Assembly: GCF_001510715.1 (NCBI RefSeq)
Contig: NZ_LMTJ01000007.1
Span: 63,650-127,649 of the forward strand
Length of the DNA: 64,000 nucleotides
Direction: 5' to 3'
Origin: Bacillus sp. FJAT-29814
GTDB taxonomy: Bacteria; Bacillota; Bacilli; Bacillales; Cytobacillaceae
Under the pieces are notes generated by a model. The model was not told the DNA's origin. It saw only the letters and a program-made list of their open reading frames with translations, and did no database searches. Of the stretch, positions 8,017 to 16,019 are shown one piece after another. Made by a program: the position numbers and the translations under genes. Numbering within the stretch: the stretch's first letter is position 1; each line of letters opens with the position of its first letter.

Positions 8017-8396
8017 ACATGGTTAATATTACCTATTTTCAAAATGGATTTCTTCACACCACAGAGTAATCTTTACTAATCCCTTTGGTTTAAACGAAAA
8101 AAACTTTGGGAGTAGACGAGTGTGACCTAAGAGGCAAACAAGAAGGGTATTTAGAGAGGGGACTGGTACTTTCGGATGAGGCAGAGTGGGGATTCCTGTT
8201 CATTTTGGCCACTCATCTCACCCAACCAAACCTAACAAAACAACACGCTACCATGTAAAACCAAACAAAACCAAACAAAACTTAATGATTTGTGACAAAA
8301 AGCATTGCAATCATATAGGTATATTTTTTATATTGGATATAATGGTAAATCTAAGAAAATACTGCCCAATTTTTACAAAGGACGTGATGTTGATTT
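7951..8396. other. Intergenic region between tapA and the Ig-like/ABC operon
   Basis: About 446 bp between divergent operons. It contains the possible SinR sites and a GAGTGG/CCACTC stem-forming stretch around 8184-8214. A run of AACCAAACAAAA-like direct repeats lies at about 8222-8280. An AT-rich promoter-like segment follows (TTGCAA near 8304, TATATT 18 nt on) that could drive the 8397 operon. I see no recognisable riboswitch; in particular no cobalamin-riboswitch core. Confidence 0.4.
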
Positions 8397-9296
8397 ATGC
8401 TAGTGAACCTTAAGAAAACTAGATTAATAGTCCTGCTTTCCTTTTTCATCATTGCAGGCCTCTTAACCGGTCAAATTACTTCTGCTGAAGGGGATGGCAC
8501 TGGCGGCGGGAAGAGTGAGCCGTTATACATGGTTTCCTCCTCGATACAAAATGGCGCCACTGGGGTACCGCTAAAACCGGAAATCAAGCTGACCTTCAGC
8601 AAAAATATTGTCAACATGACCGTGAGCGACAATAACAGGAAATGTTTCTCCTTGCTTAGCGAGACCGGGGCCGCTGCTCTAATCAAAGTCATCTTTGTCG
8701 ATGATCAAATTAATCCTGAAGGCAGGAATGATGCCGTCATTATTCCAAATGAAAACCTGGCACCGGGGACTACCTATACTCTGGTGATTAGTTCAGCCCT
8801 TAAATCAAAAAGTGGAGTGACAACCGGTAAAGAAACCAAAATAACCTTTACAACAGAAGGTTCAAAACCGGCAGCGGCTAACACCAATCCGGCACCACCA
8901 GCGCAAACGCCGGCGACACCTGCACCGGACAGCAGCAAAGCAAACTCGGGCACATCCAACACAACCAGCTCAACACCAGCCAACAATACAGCGAAAACGC
9001 AAAGTCCTGATGCTCAACAACAACAGCAGCTAACGCCGGAAACCCAAGCCGCCACAGACACTTCTGCGGCCGAAACCCAGCCGGTTTCCGCAGACATGGA
9101 AGAAAAAGTAATGGCTAATGAGGAAAAGACAGAAAAACATGTGCCCTATACAGCAGCGAAATCCTCTGCCGCGACAGCCGAAAACCAACAAAGCGATGGA
9201 ACAAACTCTCTATGGCTGATAACGGGGATTGTCCTGGTGATCGTGATTGCCGCCGGAACCATTTATCTTTATAGAAAAAAGAAACTAGCAAAATAG
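8397..9296 (+). CDS. Cell-surface protein with SbsA/Big_5 Ig-like domain
   Basis: A 299-residue protein: signal peptide (about 1-28), a Gly-rich mature start (GDGTGGGKSEPL), one SbsA/Big_5-type Ig-like domain (about 42-155: 'GATGVPLKPEIKLTFSKNIV', 'LAPGTTYTLVISSALKSKSG'), a long Pro/Ala/Thr/Gln-rich stalk (about 160-270) and a C-terminal membrane helix followed by a KKK stop. It is thus an anchored surface stalk. It is first in a plus-strand operon with a FecCD-type importer and shares its mature start style and domain with the last gene (13258). It could present or capture the imported ligand (inference). Confidence 0.7.
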   Translation: MLVNLKKTRLIVLLSFFIIAGLLTGQITSAEGDGTGGGKSEPLYMVSSSIQNGATGVPLKPEIKLTFSKNIVNMTVSDNNRKCFSLLSETGAAALIKVIFVDDQINPEGRNDAVIIPNENLAPGTTYTLVISSALKSKSGVTTGKETKITFTTEGSKPAAANTNPAPPAQTPATPAPDSSKANSGTSNTTSSTPANNTAKTQSPDAQQQQQLTPETQAATDTSAAETQPVSADMEEKVMANEEKTEKHVPYTAAKSSAATAENQQSDGTNSLWLITGIVLVIVIAAGTIYLYRKKKLAK

Positions 9297-9321
9297 GAAA
9301 CATCTTTTTCGATGGAAGCAG

Positions 9322-10338
9322 GTGAACTCAATCAAAAAGTCGATATTCTTCATTAGTTTACTGCTGGCGCCGTTGGCAGCCATATTCATCTCCCTGCTGT
9401 TGGGCCGCTATCCATTGGCACCGACAACGGTGATGGCGGTCATCCTGAATCAACTCGGCGTAACTAGCCTTGGCACACCGGATACGGCAGCATCCATCGT
9501 CATGAACATCCGGCTGCCCCGTTCCATTTTGGGCGCCCTGGTTGGTGCAAGTCTTGCCGTCAGCGGAGCGGCGTTTCAAGGTGTTTTCAGAAACCCGCTG
9601 GTCAGCTCCAGCATCCTTGGCGTCAGTCCCGGGGCCGGCTTTGGCGCCGCACTTGCCATCCTGATTTTTACTAATAATAGTCTGATGATTTACGTGTTCG
9701 CCTTCGGTTTTGGTATATTAGCCGTCCTATTAAGCTACTTAATTGGCAGAAGCTACAATACAACGCCGGCCATCATGCTGGTCCTGGGCGGAACTATTGT
9801 ATCTTCCGTGTTCTCGTCCCTGATTTCGTTGGTGAAATATATGGCGGACCCGACCGACCAATTGCCGAAAATCACTTTTTGGCTAATGGGCAGCCTCGCA
9901 TCGGCCAGTTACCGGGACATTATGATAGCCGGGGTGCCGATGCTGGTGGGCATCGCCGGGCTGGTGGCCATCCGCTGGCGAATCAATATTTTATCAATGG
10001 GCGATAAGGAAGCCAGGGCACTCGGTGTGAATCTTGGGGTCCTAAAAGGGATATTGATTGCCTGTGCCACCCTGGCAACGGCGGGCGCGGTATGTGTCAG
10101 CGGCATCATCGGCTGGGTCGGGCTAATTATCCCCCACATCAGCAGGATGCTCGTCGGCAACGATAACCGGCTGCTCATTCCGGTCAGCCTGTCGATTGGA
10201 GCCTGCTACCTGGTGCTCGTCGACAACTTGTCGCGCATCATCAGCGGCTCGGAAATCCCGTTAGGTATCCTGACTGCGATTATCGGCGCTCCATTTTTTG
10301 TCTATTTGTTAAAAAGAAAAGCGGGAGGCTGGGTATAA
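9322..10338 (+). CDS. FecCD/BtuC-type ABC transporter permease
   Basis: A 338-residue polytopic permease of the iron-siderophore/vitamin B12 family (about ten helices). Visible motifs are 'RLPRSILGALVGASLAVSGAAFQGVFRNPL' near residue 60-90 (split here: RLPRSILGALVG and AFQGVFRNPL) and the ATPase-coupling region 'GIIGWVGLIIPHISRMLVG'. GTG 9322 follows GGAAGCAG. It is 2 bp from the ATPase gene, so a two-protein BtuCD-like core is encoded. The substrate (siderophore, haem, cobalamin or another metal chelate) is not fixed by sequence. GC content of this stretch looks higher than in the flanks. Confidence 0.88.
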   Translation: MNSIKKSIFFISLLLAPLAAIFISLLLGRYPLAPTTVMAVILNQLGVTSLGTPDTAASIVMNIRLPRSILGALVGASLAVSGAAFQGVFRNPLVSSSILGVSPGAGFGAALAILIFTNNSLMIYVFAFGFGILAVLLSYLIGRSYNTTPAIMLVLGGTIVSSVFSSLISLVKYMADPTDQLPKITFWLMGSLASASYRDIMIAGVPMLVGIAGLVAIRWRINILSMGDKEARALGVNLGVLKGILIACATLATAGAVCVSGIIGWVGLIIPHISRMLVGNDNRLLIPVSLSIGACYLVLVDNLSRIISGSEIPLGILTAIIGAPFFVYLLKRKAGGWV

Positions 10339-10340
10339 AC

Positions 10341-11153
10341 ATGTCATTGCTAAAAATAGAAAAAGCCAGCTTTCAGTATGGTAAGACCACCATCTTTGAA
10401 AATATTAACTTTGAGCTGGACAGTGGCAATATGTTTTGCCTGTTTGGCCCTAATGGTTGCGGTAAATCAACCTTAATTGAATGTATCCTGGGGTATTTAA
10501 AGCTGTCCCAGGGACGAATTCTATTAAATAACCAATCCATCCATACATATCGGCCTGCGGAACGGGCCCAACAGATTGGCTATGTCCCTCAGGGCCACAC
10601 CAAGAACTTCCCTTATACAGTGAAGGATATTGTTCTTATGGGCCGAGCCGCATATACTGGTACGTTTTCTGCACCATCCAAGGAAGATATGGAAATCGCC
10701 GAGTCGGCCATCGAGACCTTGGGGCTCGCGCCCATCAGGGACAAGCCCTATACCCAACTGAGTGGCGGGCAAACCCAGCTAGTGATGCTGGCGCGGGCGC
10801 TGGCCCAGGAAACCTCCATTATTCTGATGGATGAACCAACGGCGCACTTGGACTTTCGCCATGAACTGATTATCTTGGAGACGATTGTGAAGTTAATGAA
10901 GGAAAAAAATATCTCAGTTGTTATGGCGACTCACTTTCCAAACCATGCCTTTTATTTTGAGAATAGCGGGATTCCAACCACGGTCGCGCTCATGAATCAT
11001 CAGGCATTTGAGTATGTTGGCTCACCTGCTGAGGTGTTAACGGAAGCGAATATGCTCCATACCTTTAAGATTCACGCAAAATTAATGACCGCTAAAACGC
11101 CAGATGAAAAACTGGTGCGCGGGCTCATACCAATCGAAGTGTCAACCAACTAG
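10341..11153 (+). CDS. FecE/BtuD-type ABC transporter ATPase
   Basis: A 270-residue ATPase. Walker A 'GPNGCGKST' (about residue 37), Q-loop 'YVPQGH', signature 'LSGGQTQL' and Walker B 'IILMDEPTAHLD' with a downstream switch His ('MATHFP') are all intact. The family energises FecCD permeases for metal-chelate uptake. It follows the permease stop by 2 bp with GGGAGG inside the upstream gene and is followed by the binding protein gene after 18 bp. All catalytic elements are present, so the transporter should be functional. Confidence 0.9.
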   Translation: MSLLKIEKASFQYGKTTIFENINFELDSGNMFCLFGPNGCGKSTLIECILGYLKLSQGRILLNNQSIHTYRPAERAQQIGYVPQGHTKNFPYTVKDIVLMGRAAYTGTFSAPSKEDMEIAESAIETLGLAPIRDKPYTQLSGGQTQLVMLARALAQETSIILMDEPTAHLDFRHELIILETIVKLMKEKNISVVMATHFPNHAFYFENSGIPTTVALMNHQAFEYVGSPAEVLTEANMLHTFKIHAKLMTAKTPDEKLVRGLIPIEVSTN

Positions 11154-11171
11154 GGAGGTGATTATTACAGC

Positions 11172-12254
11172 ATGCATCAGAAAAAAATACTGTTCGCCCT
11201 CTTCTGTCTGATCCTGTTACTATCCGCTTGTTCATCTGGAGAGTCATCGGCTGAGACAGTAGCCAAGGACACAGTCACGGTCGTCGATTATTTGGGGCGG
11301 GAGGTGGCCGTACCGAAGAAAGTCAATCGGATTGCGACCCTTTATGCCTTCACGGGCCATGTCGTCACGATGCTTGGGGAAGGTGAAAAAATTGTTGCCG
11401 TCAATGGCGGATTGCAGCGTGACAACCTTTTAACAGAAATCAATCCGGCCATCCTAAAAGCGGCGGTCCCGACCCGCAATGAAAAATTGAATATTGAAGA
11501 GCTGGCAGCTAGCAATCCGGACCTGGTCTTCATTCAAGAGTCAACGGACACTGACAAGGGTGAGGTCAGAAAACTGGAAGAGCTAAAGATTCCTTACCTC
11601 GTCGTCAACTTCAACAGCATCAAAGAGCAACAGCAATCGATTGAGATGATTGGCCAAGCGATTGGGCAAGCGAAGAAGGCTAAGAGGTTCAATGATTTTT
11701 ATAACCAAGTGATTGAGCAGGTGTCAGAAAAGGTAAAGAATATCCCGGAACGAGACAGAATCCGAGTCTATCACTCTGTCAACGAAGCAACCCGCACCGA
11801 TACAGCCGACTCCTTGCCGGCCGAATGGATCAAAACAGTGGGAGCGATCAACGTGTCCACGGGAGAAAAGCTCAAGCTGATGGAGAATAAATATTTTGCC
11901 GGGCTGGAACAGATTCTGCTTTGGGATCCGGATGTTATTCTGGTTAACGAGTCCGGAGTCGATCAATACATCCTGGATAGCCCGCAGTGGCAGACCTTAC
12001 AGGCCGTGAAAAATAACAAGGTATTTCTGCTGCCAAATGGCGTCTCCCGCTGGGGTCACCCGGGCGGTCTGGAAACACCGCTGGCGATTCTGTGGACAGC
12101 GAAAACCTTGTATCCAGACAAATTCGCAGATACGGATTTGGAAGAGGTGACCGCCTCGTTCTATCAGGATTTTTTCAACTTTAAGCTAACCCCTGTGTTA
12201 ACGGACAAAATACTATCAGGAAAAAATATGCGCATACCGAAAGGAAATGGATGA
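11172..12254 (+). CDS. Metal-chelate/B12-type ABC substrate-binding lipoprotein
   Basis: A 360-residue lipoprotein: lipobox 'LLLSAC' at about residues 16-21, then the two-lobed BtuF/FecB fold with a long connecting helix. Visible signatures are 'VTVVDYLGREVAVPKKVNRIA' (split: VTVVDYLGREVAVP, KKVNRIA), 'ELAASNPDLVFI' and 'PQWQTLQAVKNNKVFLLP'. AGGGAGGTG precedes ATG 11172. It completes a class II importer with the two upstream genes. The C-terminal 'SRWGHPGGLETPLAILWTAK' is typical of the iron/tungsten/B12 branch, but the ligand cannot be told from sequence. Confidence 0.87.
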   Translation: MHQKKILFALFCLILLLSACSSGESSAETVAKDTVTVVDYLGREVAVPKKVNRIATLYAFTGHVVTMLGEGEKIVAVNGGLQRDNLLTEINPAILKAAVPTRNEKLNIEELAASNPDLVFIQESTDTDKGEVRKLEELKIPYLVVNFNSIKEQQQSIEMIGQAIGQAKKAKRFNDFYNQVIEQVSEKVKNIPERDRIRVYHSVNEATRTDTADSLPAEWIKTVGAINVSTGEKLKLMENKYFAGLEQILLWDPDVILVNESGVDQYILDSPQWQTLQAVKNNKVFLLPNGVSRWGHPGGLETPLAILWTAKTLYPDKFADTDLEEVTASFYQDFFNFKLTPVLTDKILSGKNMRIPKGNG

Positions 12255-13003
12255 TAATGAAACTCTATTTATGTATTGATGATACAGATAATATTGATAG
12301 CAAAGGCACAGGCTCGATTGCTCAAGAAATTGCCAGCTTGATAGAGTCAAATGGCTGGGGGACATGCTCGAGCATTACCCGCCACCAATTGCTTGTGCAT
12401 CCCGATGTCCCATATACCTCCCATAACAGCTCGATGTGCTTTACCGCCGATATCGATGCCGACGCGCTTGAAGCTGTTAAAGCGGCAGCAATCCAACTGC
12501 TAGAAAGAGAGAGTGCGGAAGGGTCCGACCCGGGAATTTGCATTCTTGTCCCTGAACAGTTGCCGCAAATTCAGCAGCAGGAGATCGTTCAATTTGGCCT
12601 TAGGGCGAAACGCGAAGTGATGACGAAGCAGGAAGCCTATGGGCTGGCGGAATCGTTATCGGTCCATCTGTCCGAACACGGTGGCACCGGACAAGGAGTC
12701 ATTGGCGCCTTGGCGGGAGTAGGCCTTCGGTTAAGTGGCAATGACGGCCGCTTCAAGGGGAACCATAAGCTTCGTTCCGATAGCAAGACCGTGCTGGTCA
12801 AAGAAATCCTCGATGAAACAACGATTGAGCTTATTCGAACAGAGGATGGGTTCGTACTTGATTTAGCCGAAGAAATTGTCCTTGGCGAAAAGTTAAAAAG
12901 CGTGTTCCTCAACCATCAGTCCGTATTGTTAGTGGAGCCGGCAGAAATCGATGGCGTGCAAAAATGGCAACCTTGTTCGGGTGGTACGCTAAAAAAATAT
13001 TAG
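12251..13003 (+). CDS. TiaS-like DDTDN-motif protein
   Basis: A 250-residue cytoplasmic protein opening with 'LYLCIDDTDNIDSKGTG', the ATP-gripping motif of the kinase-like domain in archaeal tRNA(Ile2) agmatidine synthetase (TiaS). The long RNA-binding C-terminal part of TiaS is absent (TiaS is about 400+ aa), so tRNA agmatinylation is unlikely; bacteria use TilS. It overlaps the binding-protein stop by 4 bp and lies in a transporter operon. It could be an ATP-dependent modifying enzyme for the imported ligand (inference). Later motifs include 'GGTGQGVIGALAGVGLRLSGNDGR' region glycines. Function unknown. Confidence 0.65.
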   Translation: MIMKLYLCIDDTDNIDSKGTGSIAQEIASLIESNGWGTCSSITRHQLLVHPDVPYTSHNSSMCFTADIDADALEAVKAAAIQLLERESAEGSDPGICILVPEQLPQIQQQEIVQFGLRAKREVMTKQEAYGLAESLSVHLSEHGGTGQGVIGALAGVGLRLSGNDGRFKGNHKLRSDSKTVLVKEILDETTIELIRTEDGFVLDLAEEIVLGEKLKSVFLNHQSVLLVEPAEIDGVQKWQPCSGGTLKKY

Positions 13004-13015
13004 CAGGAGGGGCAT

Positions 13016-13261
13016 ATGAATTATTTCAAGGTACATAACGGAGGGAAAATCTTCGTCGGGGATGCAGTGCTGGCGGAGGTCTATGCGGCCGCAGTCTCCC
13101 TAGCAACAAACTGCCCGGCGTTTCAACTGGACGTGGAAGACGAGATTGTCTATGAGGATGAGACGACCTGCTACAACTGCCGTTACCGCCGCTGGCATCC
13201 GGAAGGGTTTACGTGTTATAAGCAATTTCCAAATTCGCTTTTAGAGGAGAAAGCAGAATGA
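13016..13261 (+). CDS. Small Cys-rich protein (CxxC...C), function unknown
   Basis: An 81-residue protein with no signal peptide. Its C-terminal half reads 'CYNCRYRRWHPEGFTCYKQFP', giving three Cys plus His that could bind a metal or an Fe-S cluster; a further Cys lies near residue 38. AGGAGGGG precedes ATG 13016, and its stop overlaps the start of the 13258 surface protein (ATGA overlap), so it is firmly inside the operon. I do not recognise the family. A metal-handling or regulatory role beside the importer is plausible inference. Confidence 0.6.
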   Translation: MNYFKVHNGGKIFVGDAVLAEVYAAAVSLATNCPAFQLDVEDEIVYEDETTCYNCRYRRWHPEGFTCYKQFPNSLLEEKAE

Positions 13262-14463
13262 AATTATTGAAGAATTTTATGGCCACCGTGTTGGCACTTC
13301 TATTATTGTTTGGTACCTATTCGTTGACATTTGCAGCTGGAGGCGGCGGGGGTTCCAATCCTTTAAAATTTGAAGCCGCATATTTAACTACGATTACAAA
13401 TGGTGTTTCGACAACAGAAACAAACATCAAGGGATATAAGAATGTTGGTCCGGATTCGACCATTAAATTAGTTTTCGATAGGAATGTTGTTAGTAATTGG
13501 GAAACAAACAGTAAAGCCATCACCCTGGATGATTCACTAGGAAACAGCGTCGACATCGACGTCAGCAGAATCCCCGAGGAAGTTAATCCCGATGAAAAAA
13601 GAAATATTTTTATTACACCAAAGCAGTCTTTAACTCTTGGTGAAAACTACAAGATTACGATAGATGCTTCACTAACGGCCAATAACGGCTCCAAGTTAGG
13701 AACTCCAGAGACAGTATCATTTGGAGTTAAAACTGAAATTACACCACCGGGGTTGACAGTTAGTACGCTAGATCAGTCAACCGTTACAAATCGAGACAAA
13801 GTTACGGTTTCCGGCACCACCGAACCTGGAAGCACCGTAACAATTAATGGATTGAATGCCGCTGTTGATGAGGCTGGAGTGTTTACCAAGGAAGTGGGGC
13901 TGACACCTGGATTAAATAAGCTCGTTGTTATCGCTACGGATGCTTCTGATAATACCACTAGCAAGGTACTTGAAATTACCTATGACAATGAAGCTGTTTT
14001 GTCGGTTACTTCACCAAAAAACAACACGGTAACTAACACTGATAAACTGACTGTAACAGGCAGCAGCGAGGAGAATGCAGTGGTAACCGTAAACGGTACA
14101 GTCGTAAAACTTGGTGCCAATAATGAATTCAGTCATGAATTGGTGCTAGCGAAAGGGTTGAACAAGATTACTGTTTCAGCGACCGATGCAGTTGGCAATA
14201 CGTCTACATCGGAATTAAATGTAACCTATGATCCAAGTGCAGGAAACCAACCGGTGAATACTGGAGGCGGCTCAACGCCAACAACGGTTGACACAAACGA
14301 TGCTGCACCTGCACCTGTCAAGGCAACAAATACAAATACCGGCAACGAACTGCCAGCCACCGCGTCGAATATGTATAATCTCATGGCACCTGGCATGCTA
14401 CTAGTCCTATTCGGTTTTGGACTAATTCTTTATCCTAGATTGCGTCAGCTAAAGGGTAGATAA
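13258..14463 (+). CDS. Multi-Ig surface protein with LPATA-type C-terminal sorting signal
   Basis: A 401-residue protein: signal peptide (1-22), Gly-rich mature start (AGGGGGSNPLKF), a Big_5-like domain (about 35-155), then two tandem glucodextranase-B-like Ig repeats of about 80 residues ('VTNRDKVTVSGTTEPGSTVTING' and 'VTNTDKLTVTGSSEENAVVTVNG' starts). A Thr/Pro/Asn-rich linker leads to 'LPATAS', a hydrophobic helix and a basic tail. LPxTA signals are used by class D sortases, so wall anchoring is likely; no sortase is in view. It shares architecture with the 8397 protein and is last in the importer operon. Confidence 0.72.
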   Translation: MKLLKNFMATVLALLLLFGTYSLTFAAGGGGGSNPLKFEAAYLTTITNGVSTTETNIKGYKNVGPDSTIKLVFDRNVVSNWETNSKAITLDDSLGNSVDIDVSRIPEEVNPDEKRNIFITPKQSLTLGENYKITIDASLTANNGSKLGTPETVSFGVKTEITPPGLTVSTLDQSTVTNRDKVTVSGTTEPGSTVTINGLNAAVDEAGVFTKEVGLTPGLNKLVVIATDASDNTTSKVLEITYDNEAVLSVTSPKNNTVTNTDKLTVTGSSEENAVVTVNGTVVKLGANNEFSHELVLAKGLNKITVSATDAVGNTSTSELNVTYDPSAGNQPVNTGGGSTPTTVDTNDAAPAPVKATNTNTGNELPATASNMYNLMAPGMLLVLFGFGLILYPRLRQLKGR

Positions 14464-14484
14464 TAAATTATCTTAAGCAGATCA

Positions 14485-14520
14485 ACAAAAGCGCTAAATT
14501 GGATTAGCGCTTTTGTTTTT
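14485..14520 (+). terminator. Terminator of the Ig-like/ABC operon
   Basis: ACAAAAGCGCTAA pairs with TTAGCGCTTTTGT over a 6-nt loop, followed by TTTTT. It lies 22 nt after the last operon stop. Confidence 0.9.
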
Positions 14521-14896
14521 CTTATGAGAAATCTCGATTTTATAACTGGCTGGTTTCATAAACAATCCCCTTTTTTCAACAAATTGTTTCCCCTCTCCAA
14601 ACTAATCAAACGATTGATTAAACAGTTCCAAAACCCTGCCACAAGTGACTTTTTATTTCCGTTATCGCAAAATTGCATGTCGGTCAGACAAACGTTTAAG
14701 TGAAACTGCCTAAAACGTTGATAAACTCGCATTTATGCCTAATCAACAGTAAGAATTTTGATGAAAACTGCTACATTTAGGCGGGCTGTTTTTTGTACGG
14801 GCTGAAGATTTTAAATGGGAGTCTGACCTCTTGTTCATAATGTTGTATACTAATACTTAGTAAATTTTTCAAAAATAGGTTAGGAGATACAAAGAT
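14521..14896. other. Intergenic region before the EamA gene
   Basis: About 376 bp with no convincing ORF. A stretch near 14750-14815 (ctgctacatttaggcgggc then a T-run) may fold weakly. An extended -10 element TGTATACT at 14844-14851 is the best promoter candidate for the 14897 gene. Confidence 0.35.
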
Positions 14897-15781
14897 ATGT
14901 GGTTTGTTTTTGCCGTTACCGCGGCATTTTGCTTTGGGTTAAGGGGCATCCTTTATCAGTGGACATCACAAAGACCGATTGACCGCAATTTGTTGCTGTT
15001 GGGAGTTTATTTATCGGGAACCATCATTACGTTGGCCAGCAATCTGTTTGTCCAACAGCCGTGGTCAACAGGGGCATGGCTTGGAGGCCTGATGGGGTTA
15101 TTTTCGTTTATCGCCAACGCCTCGATGTATAAGGGGTATGCGGTCGGCAAGGCTTCCATCGTTGCTTTATTCACAGGGCTACCGCCGCTGGTGGTGATGA
15201 TTGTCGCCTACATTCTCTGGCAGGAAGCTCTGTCGACATGGCAATTCGCGGCGTTTTTCATTGTTTTAATCGGCATCCTTTTAATTAAATATTCTCAAGA
15301 TCTGAAGTTCAGCCAGCTGCAAGGGATTCAGTGGGGAATCATCACCATGCTGTTTTTCGGCTTTACCGACGTGTCCGTTAAACAGGCAACGCTGGCCGGA
15401 GCCGCTACATTGCCTGTGTTAACCGTCATGTTTGCCACAGGTGGCTTATTATTCGGTCTGTCATGGGCTATGAAAACGTTTCGGAAAAAATCGAGACCAC
15501 CTGCCGACCAGGAGTTATCCAATCCTTCAGGGAGCTGGACTATAAAAAAAACGTTGGGATGGGGCATGGCGGTGGGAATTACAAACGCAGCGGGAATGAT
15601 ACTCATTTTTCCGGCCTTCCGCGAAGGGATCACCGGAATTGTCTCTGCCATCATCGCCATGAATGTAGCCTTCGTCATTCTATACGCCCGGTTTTATTTG
15701 AAGGAAGCATGGACTCACCGTGAAATGACCGGCCTCGCACTAGCCTTCGTAGGGATTTTGATTCTCCGGATCGCATCCTAA
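14897..15781 (+). CDS. EamA/DMT family transporter
   Basis: A 294-residue polytopic membrane protein of the drug/metabolite transporter superfamily: ten hydrophobic segments arranged as two EamA repeats (about 1-137 and 150-294). The first begins 'WFVFAVTAAFCFGLRGILYQW'-like with the usual start at the membrane. The second repeat ends 'EMTGLALAFVGILILRIAS', typical of the family. AGGAGAT lies 9 nt before ATG. It stands alone between two terminators. The substrate (amino acid, nucleoside or other metabolite) cannot be read from the sequence. Confidence 0.85.
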   Translation: MWFVFAVTAAFCFGLRGILYQWTSQRPIDRNLLLLGVYLSGTIITLASNLFVQQPWSTGAWLGGLMGLFSFIANASMYKGYAVGKASIVALFTGLPPLVVMIVAYILWQEALSTWQFAAFFIVLIGILLIKYSQDLKFSQLQGIQWGIITMLFFGFTDVSVKQATLAGAATLPVLTVMFATGGLLFGLSWAMKTFRKKSRPPADQELSNPSGSWTIKKTLGWGMAVGITNAAGMILIFPAFREGITGIVSAIIAMNVAFVILYARFYLKEAWTHREMTGLALAFVGILILRIAS

Positions 15782-15860
15782 CTCGATTGGAGGCAAAAAC
15801 GAAGCAGGGAAACTGCTTCCTGCTTCTCGCCATCCTATTTTCTCAGGAACTTTAGTTCTG

Positions 15861-15894
15861 CTAGCCATCGGCATGTCCTGGCTAGTTTTTTTTT
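15861..15894 (+). terminator. Terminator after the EamA gene
   Basis: CTAGCCA (15861-15867) pairs with TGGCTAG (15879-15885) and is followed by nine T. A weaker hairpin (gaagcag/ctgcttc) precedes it at about 15800-15820. Confidence 0.85.
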
Positions 15895-15922
15895 ATGAAA
15901 AAATGGCAAAACAACAAAACTC

Positions 15923-15951
15923 TTGCATTATCCCTATTATTCTAATAAAAT
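15923..15951 (+). promoter_or_regulatory. Sigma-A-type promoter of the yxeMNOP-like operon
   Basis: TTGCAT (15923-15928), 17-nt spacer, TAAAAT (15946-15951). It lies 69 nt before the start of the binding-protein gene. Confidence 0.65.
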
Positions 15952-16019
15952 AATTTTTATGAATTACTTTACTCTGATAAACAAATAAAGCACTAAAGTC
16001 AACTAAGGGGGAACCATTC

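Noticed and set aside
7951..8396. Possible cobalamin riboswitch upstream of the BtuCD-type operon
   Set aside because: GAGTGG/CCACTC pairing is present, but the conserved B12-box core is not.
8186..8413. 75-residue frame before the Ig-like surface gene
   Set aside because: Low-complexity Lys/Asn/Thr content driven by the AACCAAAC repeats; only its very end has a plausible start signal, giving an 8-residue leader at most.
12251..13003. True tRNA(Ile2) agmatidine synthetase
   Set aside because: The RNA-binding C-terminal part is missing and bacteria use TilS; only the DDTDN domain is shared.
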